Shown one piece after another: positions 1 to 4,652 of a stretch of 9,052 nucleotides of DNA. The position numbers and the translations under genes were made by a program. The DNA comes from SAR202 cluster bacterium. GTDB lineage: Bacteria; Chloroflexota; Dehalococcoidia; Lucifugimonadales; UBA1123. Numbering within the stretch: the stretch's first letter is position 1; each line of letters opens with the position of its first letter. The notes under the pieces were generated by a model, which was not told the DNA's origin, made no database searches, and saw only the letters and a program-made list of their open reading frames with translations. Where the stretch lies: contig JASLRP010000464.1 in assembly GCA_030743915.1 (NCBI GenBank), forward strand, positions 1-9,052, read 5' to 3'.

Positions 1-511
1 CTTCGAGAACCATTCCAGACCCAATTGACTCATCTGCAAAAGGTCTCGCCATCCCGAAATCGCATAATTTCACTGCGCCATCTAAGTTGATTAGGACATT
101 GCTTGGCTTTACGTCACGATGAAATATATTTCTCGAGTGGGCCAAGCTCAATCCCTTGGCGACCTCAATCGCGACGACTAGAACTTCGTCTAGCTCTCTC
201 TCTTCCCTCCACTCTGCTCTCATTTTCGTCTTGAGATCACCGCCATCCATATATTCGGTGATCATGTAGACTCCGTCGGCTTTCTCAAAATTGTATATGC
301 GCACAATATTGGGGTGATTGAGATTCGCCAGTCTCCTTACCTCGCGTCTGGCCCGGCGAATATAACTTTCATACATGTGCGGTTTGAACTCGCATAATGC
401 AACATATATTTCAAGAGTCTCATCCCACACCTGGAAAACATCCTTGGTGGCGCCTTCTCCTACCTTCCTAACTTCAGTGTACCTGCCATCTTTCCAGGAT
501 CGTTTTTCCAT
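1..511 (-). CDS. Serine/threonine protein kinase, WNK-like N-lobe (partial, C-terminus outside the window)
   Basis: The 170 visible residues are the N-lobe and first part of the C-lobe of a Hanks-type protein kinase, which phosphorylates Ser/Thr on proteins using ATP. Visible motifs are a glycine loop G18-E-G20 with K23 and V25, a beta-3 strand reading VALC (C40), a likely helix-C Glu (E57), HPNIV at 66-70, the catalytic loop HRDVKPSN (131-138; D133, K135, N138) and DFG (151-153). The canonical VAxK lysine is absent: Cys is at that place, and K23 in the loop lies 17 residues before C40, the same spacing as K233 and C250 of WNK1. The ATG at 511-509 is preceded by GAGGAG at 522-527 (10-nt gap), and the upstream frame is closed by TGA at 553-551 with no other ATG. 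It lies 70 bp downstream of a small RHH gene on the same strand, so the two are probably cotranscribed. Codons are AT-richer (ATA, TTA, AGA) than in the carboxylase gene. Targets and any sensor or membrane domain lie beyond the edge and cannot be judged. Confidence 0.93.
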   Translation of the reverse strand, partial: MEKRSWKDGRYTEVRKVGEGATKDVFQVWDETLEIYVALCEFKPHMYESYIRRARREVRRLANLNHPNIVRIYNFEKADGVYMITEYMDGGDLKTKMRAEWREERELDEVLVVAIEVAKGLSLAHSRNIFHRDVKPSNVLINLDGAVKLCDFGMARPFADESIGSGMVLE

Positions 512-581
512 GGCTTCACGGCTCCTCGTGCTGCGGCGATGACGTTTCGGTCAATCAATCTGTCCGGTGAAGTAACTAAGG

Positions 582-767
582 TCAACCCTCAGAGGTTGTA
601 GCATTTTCAAGTGCGTCTGCGTAGACTTTTAACGTGGCTCGGCGGACAAGTTCAGCTACCGAAACGCGGCGCCCTTCACTCAATGTCAACTCCATGGCTT
701 TCCGCACCAACCCAGAGTATTCTCCCTCTTCAAAAAGCACGCTCACTGCTCTGGTTCTTGTGGACAT
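582..767 (-). CDS. Small ribbon-helix-helix (RHH) family protein
   Basis: This 61-residue protein has the layout of an RHH (Arc/MetJ-type) DNA-binding dimer: a short basic N-terminus, a putative beta strand at about 6-13 (RAVSVLF), a helix at about 17-30 (YSGLVRKAMELTLS), the turn GRRVS, and a second helix at about 36-54 (SVAELVRRATLKVYADAL). The SVAELVRRA stretch resembles helix 2 of many RHH proteins. The start is well supported: AAGGAGGA at 774-781 lies 6 nt before the ATG. RHH proteins usually bind inverted or tandem operator repeats as dimers, often near their own promoter, and a candidate dyad lies upstream at 953-988. It precedes the kinase gene by 70 bp. RHH proteins of this size are often antitoxins, but no toxin gene is visible; the partner here is a kinase. 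An RHH-like protein without DNA binding is also possible. Confidence 0.72.
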   Translation of the reverse strand: MSTRTRAVSVLFEEGEYSGLVRKAMELTLSEGRRVSVAELVRRATLKVYADALENATTSEG

Positions 768-773
768 TAAATA

Positions 774-781
774 TCCTCCTT
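774..781 (-). promoter_or_regulatory. Strong Shine-Dalgarno for the RHH gene
   Basis: On the minus strand this reads AAGGAGGA, 6 nt before the ATG at 767-765. It is the strongest ribosome binding site in the window and confirms that the 61-residue reading frame is a real gene. Confidence 0.75.
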
Positions 782-893
782 CACATCAACTCGATCAATG
801 GGACTTAAGCGAAATATGTCAAAACTAAGCGCGACCGAAGTATTCAAAGTGTGGCTCTGAAATTGACAAACGTTACAGAAGGCCGGCGCCACA

Positions 894-911
894 CGACTCG
901 CCGCCGAGTCG
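894..911. repeat. Perfect 7-bp hairpin with tetraloop
   Basis: CGACTCG and CGAGTCG flank the 4-nt loop CCGC (plus-strand reading). It lies about 130 bp upstream of the RHH start. No T-run follows on either strand, so it is not a standard intrinsic terminator. It could be an mRNA-leader hairpin or a protein site. Confidence 0.5.
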
Positions 912-952
912 AACATCCGCCGATAACCGTTTCCGTCCCTTCTGATTTCGCA

Positions 953-988
953 TTAGTCTTGTAACCTAAGACTAAGCTTACCTTACAA
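953..988. repeat. Overlapping inverted repeats upstream of the RHH-kinase pair
   Basis: Two dyads share this segment. The first is perfect: TTAGTCTT (953-960) and AAGACTAA (968-975) around a 7-nt spacer. The second is imperfect, 10 of 12 positions: TTGTAACCTAAG (959-970) against the complement of CTTACCTTACAA (977-988), spacer 6 nt. They overlap the possible -10 element at 969-974. Two readings are possible: an operator for the nearby RHH protein, or the terminal repeat region of the decayed insertion sequence whose transposase relic ends just to the right. Confidence 0.5.
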
Positions 989-997
989 CCTTGTCAA
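969..997 (-). promoter_or_regulatory. Possible sigma-70-like promoter for the RHH-kinase pair
   Basis: On the minus strand a perfect TTGACA (997-992) is followed after 17 nt by TAGTCT (974-969), which matches only 3 of 6 positions of the -10 consensus. It would leave a leader of about 190 nt before the RHH start. Another TTGACA at 822-817 is closer but has an equally poor -10 (ATTGAT), so the true start is uncertain. Confidence 0.3.
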
Positions 998-1296
998 TAT
1001 ACCTTCTGGGTTTTACTGGTCTCTGAATATAGGTCTGAAGAAGTCCGACTTTGTTCGACACAGTCAAGGATTACATGGTGTTGTGTAATGAGTCGCTCCT
1101 TTGCAGTTCGCAACTCATTACACAATTCCTTCAGGTTCAGGCAGGCAAGATTGGTGAGGCCGACACGTTCGAGGTTGTTTCGGAACCCCTCGTATGGATT
1201 CAAACCCAGAGCACAGGCCGAAAACCGCTCCAGGTGGATTCTTCCTGCTGACTCTGAGGCCAGGAAATCTTTGATCACATTGCTTCGATGGATAGG
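994..1296 (-). pseudogene. IS630-family transposase C-terminal relic
   Basis: The frame reads PIHRSNVIKDFLAS, then IHLERF, then LNPYEG followed by NNLERV, and ends ELRTAKERLITQHHVI. This is the C-terminal part of the IS630-type DDE transposase, where the family normally shows IHR, a YAPxLNPxEGxWxxLK block and a basic ELRxAKERL tail. The Glu in NPYEG (codon at 1191-1189) fits the last catalytic acidic residue. Recognisable similarity spans about 1051-1296; the last 18 codons down to the TGA at 996-994 look like read-through. Only about 80 residues remain. In this frame a TGA (1311-1309) lies five codons upstream, the Asp-containing motif expected just before PIHR cannot be read in frame, and the N-terminal DNA-binding part is missing. 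The usual Tyr, Pro and Trp of the LNP block are also changed. The element is dead, and no clear pair of IS ends was found. Confidence 0.65.
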
Positions 1297-1413
1297 CGAT
1301 GTGGAAAGTCAGCGACAATAACGGTCAGCAGGTTTCGATCACTGACGCCCTGGATGCGAGACCGATCCATCCATTCGGTTAGCGGCCACTCCACTAGCAA
1401 CGGGCGCTGGCGT

Positions 1414-1830
1414 CTACACCTTCAGGTCGATCTCTTTGCACCGGCGAATGATCTCGGTAGTTGAGATCCCTTTTGTATATCGAACCGTGCGAAAGATCCC
1501 CATCTTGATAGGGACGCCATAGTAATGGTTCAAATCCGATTCCGACATGTCGTCACCATGCACCATGAGGTCTATGTTGTGTTTGGAGATCCACTCCCTA
1601 TCCGGCAGCTCAGGCGCATTGGGGAGCGCCTCATCCACATACCGGCACGCCGCAACGACAGCAAGTCGCTGGTCCATAGAGAGGATTGGCGGACGTTTCC
1701 AATCAGTTGAAACTTGATCGTTGTGTACGCCAACGATCAGATAATCTCCCAGGGCGCGGGCTTTCTTTAGAAACTCCACGTGCCCATAGTGGAACAGATC
1801 GGCTACCATATCCGCATAAACGCGTATCAT
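1414..1830 (-). CDS. Cytidylyltransferase, ethanolamine-phosphate/glycerol-3-phosphate type
   Basis: This 138-residue protein is a single nucleotidyltransferase domain of the PECT/TagD class, which joins CTP and a phospho-alcohol to give a CDP-alcohol and pyrophosphate in the cytosol. Visible motifs are the HxGH signature HYGH (14-17) after YADMVADLF, VGVHND (33-38), VHGDD (90-94), and the C-terminal RYTKGISTTEIIRR (117-130), a hallmark of choline- and ethanolamine-phosphate enzymes. The length suits a single-domain bacterial enzyme; eukaryotic PECT carries two such domains. The ATG at 1830-1828 was chosen because GAGG (1840-1843) lies 9 nt upstream; a GTG at 1866 would add 12 residues that do not belong to the fold. 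It follows the LicD gene by 100 bp on the same strand and probably supplies its donor. Substrate (ethanolamine-, choline- or glycerol-phosphate) cannot be fixed by eye, but the VHGDD and GISTTEII motifs lean towards ethanolamine-phosphate. Confidence 0.88.
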   Translation of the reverse strand: MIRVYADMVADLFHYGHVEFLKKARALGDYLIVGVHNDQVSTDWKRPPILSMDQRLAVVAACRYVDEALPNAPELPDREWISKHNIDLMVHGDDMSESDLNHYYGVPIKMGIFRTVRYTKGISTTEIIRRCKEIDLKV

Positions 1831-1836
1831 TTGGCC

Positions 1837-1843
1837 TATCCTC
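1837..1843 (-). promoter_or_regulatory. Shine-Dalgarno that decides the cytidylyltransferase start
   Basis: The minus strand reads GAGGATA, with GAGG 9 nt before the ATG at 1830-1828. This favours that ATG over the in-frame GTG at 1866, which would also begin ahead of the first beta strand of the fold. Confidence 0.5.
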
Positions 1844-1930
1844 GTAATTGCTTCAACGGAAGTCACGACCAGTTGGCAGGGTGGTTGAACAATCGTTATC
1901 TGAAACGGATGATTGCAGCCCAGCCTTCAA

Positions 1931-2812
1931 TCACTCTTGCGAGAGCGCCAAATACCGCGCCGATGTTGTCGATGGATCAGGTCTGTAAGTGTAGGTTTCT
2001 CCCTGCGCCAATCTCTCCATGTACAGTATTTCCTCATGCTGACCGTGGGTAATCACGAGAGAGTACCATTTATCATCTGGCAAATAGAACTCAGCGTATC
2101 CGAGTTCGTCGGCGCTCATGCTGCCCACACTTGCCACTCTAACAATAGCGTCGTGGACCGGGTCGCCATGATCGTCGAGGACTCTGATTCTGCTGACGTC
2201 AGATGCGTCCGGGGCGGAGTCCTGTGTTGCTGACAGGTCTGGGATGAGGTCCAAGATGTCCATTTCGTACCCAGAGTCTTTGGGCGTCATCCAGTCGGCG
2301 CCGTATTTGGCTTCGAGGTATTCCTCTGGAGGATTGGGAACGAGGAATCTGCCTCCGGCGAAGTCAATCTCTTTCAATTGGGTAACCAGCCTGACGGGAA
2401 TACGGACGCCAGGAAAATGAATGATATGGTCTTCAATCACCGGGTAGCACGTCCAGTCGATCCTCACGAAGGATTTCATCAAGGTGACAGCCGTGTAGTC
2501 TATGGCGGGCTCCACTTTGGCGAAGTAACCGCGTTCCTGGAAAGCAGCCACAACCGGCTGAATTGACTCCTCGGTAAAACCGTTAAGTCCAAAAACAGTG
2601 CCGAGGTCCAGATCATCATCCCAGGGGATGAATCCCTTCTCCCTGATTGCGCCGAGACATGTGCCCTGCCGCAGGAAGAATACCACGCCGAATTCGCTCA
2701 TGATCTCCTGCGTTTCTTTGAGCACGGTCTCGGCTGCTCCGGGGTCCAACGGTATTACAGTTTCATATGAGCGCTCTAACGCCGCTTCGTCCGCTCCGTG
2801 GTTCTGTGTCAT
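1931..2812 (-). CDS. LicD-family phosphotransferase with C-terminal beta-sandwich-like domain
   Basis: This 293-residue protein belongs to the LicD/fukutin nucleotidyltransferase-fold family, which moves phosphocholine or a related phospho-alcohol from a CDP donor to a glycan. Residues about 30-190 hold the LicD domain: RQGTCLGAIREKG (48-60), the metal-binding FIPWDDDLDLG (61-71; D65-D67, D69), RIDW (117-120, likely third Asp) and PPEEYLEAKYGADW (161-174), which resembles the family's YL..YG..W block. Residues about 207-281 (SRIRVLDDHGDPVHDAIVRV to TYTYRPDP) look like a carboxypeptidase-regulatory or Ig-like beta-sandwich, an unusual addition that may bind carbohydrate or a partner. No signal peptide or membrane segment is visible, so it is probably cytoplasmic. 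The ATG at 2812-2810 has TAAGGGG 6 nt upstream; a longer TTG start at 2866 is less likely. The cytidylyltransferase gene follows, a classic donor-maker and transferase pairing. The acceptor is unknown. Confidence 0.86.
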   Translation of the reverse strand: MTQNHGADEAALERSYETVIPLDPGAAETVLKETQEIMSEFGVVFFLRQGTCLGAIREKGFIPWDDDLDLGTVFGLNGFTEESIQPVVAAFQERGYFAKVEPAIDYTAVTLMKSFVRIDWTCYPVIEDHIIHFPGVRIPVRLVTQLKEIDFAGGRFLVPNPPEEYLEAKYGADWMTPKDSGYEMDILDLIPDLSATQDSAPDASDVSRIRVLDDHGDPVHDAIVRVASVGSMSADELGYAEFYLPDDKWYSLVITHGQHEEILYMERLAQGETYTYRPDPSTTSARYLALSQE

Positions 2813-2818
2813 TCTTTG

Positions 2819-2825
2819 CCCCTTA
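2819..2825 (-). promoter_or_regulatory. Shine-Dalgarno that decides the LicD start
   Basis: The minus strand reads TAAGGGG, 6 nt before the ATG at 2812-2810. It supports this start over the TTG 18 codons upstream. Confidence 0.45.
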
Positions 2826-3220
2826 TGCCACTTTCCGAAAGCAGGCCACCGACAATCCAAGCGCAAAATCCCCCTCAGTCGTGTCCGACGGTATCAGCGC
2901 CCCTCATGATGGTCAAGCATCACGAGTGTAAGCAAACCGAAGATTGCGTGGCATTCGTGCAGCGCATGAAAAGCGTTGGTCAATGCATGATGCGCTTATT
3001 GCTTCACACAGGCGCCTGATACAGCTTTCACAGTCTCCCTTTTCGAGTCTAAGCTGGTTAATGAGTCAGATGATCAGGCGCCGCTCATGGCCTCATGGTC
3101 ATCGACCGAGTTGATTCCCGAGGTGAGGAATCAAGCATTGTGCGGGCCGCCGCTCATCGTGGTGTGACTCAGAAGTGGCCAATGTGTTTACATTGAAACT
3201 ATGGACCGTTGCAAATAACC
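2826..3220. other. Divergent intergenic region without a convincing gene
   Basis: About 400 bp separate the LicD gene (leftward) and the antiporter gene (rightward). Short open frames here have no ribosome binding site and no recognisable protein, so I call none. Both genes must start from promoters in this stretch. The best minus-strand candidate, a TTGACC with a GATACC 15 nt later near 2890-2920, is too short in spacing to be convincing. Plus-strand TTTACA (3187-3192) and TTGAAA (3194-3199) boxes near the antiporter lack a good -10. The main structure is the long inverted repeat at 3011-3082. Confidence 0.6.
3011..3082. repeat. Long interrupted inverted repeat
   Basis: GGCGCCTGAT (3011-3020) is perfectly complementary to ATCAGGCGCC (3073-3082). 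Just inside, CAGCTT (3022-3027) pairs with AAGCTG (3051-3056). The outer half also contains the palindrome GGCGCC. It sits between divergent genes, about 150 bp before the antiporter start. It could be a paired operator site, a transcript hairpin or a small mobile-repeat relic. Confidence 0.5.
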
Positions 3221-3230
3221 AGGACTTTTG

Positions 3231-4514
3231 ATGGAAGCTCTCTCACAACTCGCCATAGTCTGGGCCGGAACATTCGTCGCGATAGTCGTCGCCAGGGCGA
3301 CTCGCTTCACGGCAGTAATCTACTACCTGGCCGTCGGCGCGATCCTAGTCAACGTCGGATGGCTGCCAGAGGAAGTCGATCCATTCATACAGGGCTTCGC
3401 TGGCGTGGGCATCATGATTATCATGTTCGCCCTGGGCTTCGAGGAGAACACCAGCGCCTTCATCCAGAGTGTCAAGCGCAGTTGGGGTATCGTGTTTTTC
3501 GGCGGCCTCGCGCCATTTCTAACCGCGTTCTGGCTGGCATACTGGTTCTGGGATGACCGTCAAGTTGCATTGATGGTCGGACTCGCTATGACGGCGACTG
3601 CGGTCTCGCTCACGATGGTCTCGCTCAGAAGCGAGGGGCTGCAATCGTCGCAGGCGGCCCGCCGGATCATGACCTCAGCGGTATTGGACGCCATTGCTCC
3701 TCTCGCGTTGGTAGCCGTTCTGGTTCCTTTCGCAACAGGCAGTGGCGACGCGGGCATTACAGAAATCGGCTTGATGGTGGGCAAAGCGCTCCTCTTCTTC
3801 CTGGTGGTGACCTTCGCAGGCGCCTTGGTGTTCCCCGATAGTCTCAAGGGTTGGCAAAGCAGGGCGCCGCTTCTGGGTCGATACGGCATCAAAAATGTTC
3901 TGGCATTCAGCAACGGCCAATTCTCGACTGTCACAGCGTTGATGGTGGCAGTAACGATCAGCATGGTCGCCCACGGTTTCGGGTTCCACTTCGCCGTCGG
4001 CGCCTTTATGGCAGGATTGATACTCAAAAAGGAATATTTCCGCAGCGATGCCATCAACGGCTCTTATGCGGACACGAAGCGATTCATCGACGGCCTGGCG
4101 TTTACCTGGGTTGGCCCTGTCTTCTTCGTTGTTCTTGGCGCCAAGCTGGTGTTTGATTGGGACATTATCGTATCGGTAATTCCTCACACAACTGTAATGG
4201 TCATCGGCATTGTTGTTGCGCAGGTCGCGTCAGCGGCTCTTGCCGCGCGCTACACCGGGGGACTGAGAATGCCTGCCGCCATGATGGTGGGTTTTGGGAT
4301 GCTTGGGAGGGCTGAGCTTGCATTTGTGGTGATGGATATCGCGTACGTCGAGCACTCAGTGTTCAGCGCTGAGGCGTTTTACACGTTGATGCTCACTGCG
4401 TTCTGCTTGAACGTAGCTGTGCCGATTAGCATCAGGCTGTGGAAGCCCTTTTACGAGGAAACGGCCCGAGAGCGCCCGGCATTACATCAGGTCCTTGAAA
4501 CCGAAACCGGGTGA
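3231..4514 (+). CDS. CPA2-type cation:proton antiporter (Na+/H+ exchanger domain) with altered Asp pair
   Basis: This 427-residue integral membrane protein has about eleven to twelve hydrophobic segments (for example 4-22, 26-44, 52-70, 84-107, 112-131, 145-167, 180-201, 236-264, 289-309, 320-341, 348-370, 384-402) and matches the Na+/H+ exchanger fold, which swaps Na+ or K+ for protons. The unwound-helix motif TATAV (121-125) is followed by SAVLDAIAPLAL (149-160), where family members usually have two acidic residues (AVxDD). Here D153 is kept but the next residue is A154, which aligns with the Asp regarded as essential for transport. Other family-like parts are FAVGAFMAGL (254-263), GPVFFVVLGAKL (295-306) and GRAELAFVV (359-367). 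The short tail (about 403-427) has no KTN/TrkA-N regulatory domain. The start is the ATG at 3231, with AGGA at 3221-3224; the preceding TTG at 3228 is less likely. The gene stands alone on the plus strand and converges on the carboxylase gene. Confidence 0.88.
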   Translation: MEALSQLAIVWAGTFVAIVVARATRFTAVIYYLAVGAILVNVGWLPEEVDPFIQGFAGVGIMIIMFALGFEENTSAFIQSVKRSWGIVFFGGLAPFLTAFWLAYWFWDDRQVALMVGLAMTATAVSLTMVSLRSEGLQSSQAARRIMTSAVLDAIAPLALVAVLVPFATGSGDAGITEIGLMVGKALLFFLVVTFAGALVFPDSLKGWQSRAPLLGRYGIKNVLAFSNGQFSTVTALMVAVTISMVAHGFGFHFAVGAFMAGLILKKEYFRSDAINGSYADTKRFIDGLAFTWVGPVFFVVLGAKLVFDWDIIVSVIPHTTVMVIGIVVAQVASAALAARYTGGLRMPAAMMVGFGMLGRAELAFVVMDIAYVEHSVFSAEAFYTLMLTAFCLNVAVPISIRLWKPFYEETARERPALHQVLETETG

Positions 4515-4543
4515 CGCCCCGAAGGTCCTCGCAGAACCCGGTT
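4505..4543. terminator. Stem-loop at the antiporter stop codon
   Basis: AACCGGGT (4505-4512) and ACCCGGTT (4536-4543) can form an 8-bp stem with a 23-nt loop. It straddles the antiporter stop codon. No T-run follows on either strand, so it is at best a weak or factor-assisted terminator. Confidence 0.35.
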
Positions 4544-4560
4544 CCGCCCATTCACGACAC

Positions 4561-4598
4561 CGAATCATCCCTGAACTCCTCGGCTCAGAGATGATTCG
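4561..4598. terminator. Strong hairpin in the convergent junction, possible bidirectional terminator
   Basis: CGAATCATC (4561-4569) pairs perfectly with GATGATTCG (4590-4598). After one C/A mismatch the stem continues with CTGA (4571-4574) against TCAG (4585-4588), leaving a 10-nt loop. It lies between the convergent antiporter and carboxylase genes, where both transcripts must end. There is no T-tract, so Rho-independent termination is not certain; it may instead protect 3' ends. Confidence 0.45.
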
Positions 4599-4652
4599 CG
4601 CAACTCCACTTCCAAAGACGCTTTTCCAGTTGAGTCTGATTCAAGATGCTGC

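Noticed and set aside
1..511. Calling the kinase a pseudokinase because VAxK is missing
   Set aside because: HRD, the following Lys and Asn, DFG and the likely helix-C Glu are all intact, and a replacement Lys is present in the glycine loop, as in active WNK kinases.
582..767. Reading the RHH gene as an antitoxin of a type II toxin-antitoxin pair
   Set aside because: No toxin-sized gene or toxin motif adjoins it. The next gene downstream is a Hanks-type kinase with a 70-bp gap rather than the usual overlap.
863..868. A perfect TTGACA box on the plus strand
   Set aside because: There is no acceptable -10 at 16-18 bp and no plus-strand gene downstream.
1051..1321. Plus-strand frames of 66 and 77 codons
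   Set aside because: They overlap the transposase relic, which gives the better explanation on the minus strand, and neither has a recognisable domain.
1913..2233. A 106-codon plus-strand frame
   Set aside because: It is antisense to the LicD C-terminal domain, with no supporting motif.
2867..3019. A possible small cysteine/histidine-rich peptide on the plus strand near 2909-3019
   Set aside because: It has no ribosome binding site, no recognisable pattern and an in-frame extension with no conserved features; it is most likely chance.
3560..4187. Two overlapping minus-strand frames of 165 and 170 codons
   Set aside because: Both are shadows of the antiporter gene, whose membrane segments and motifs are intact on the plus strand.
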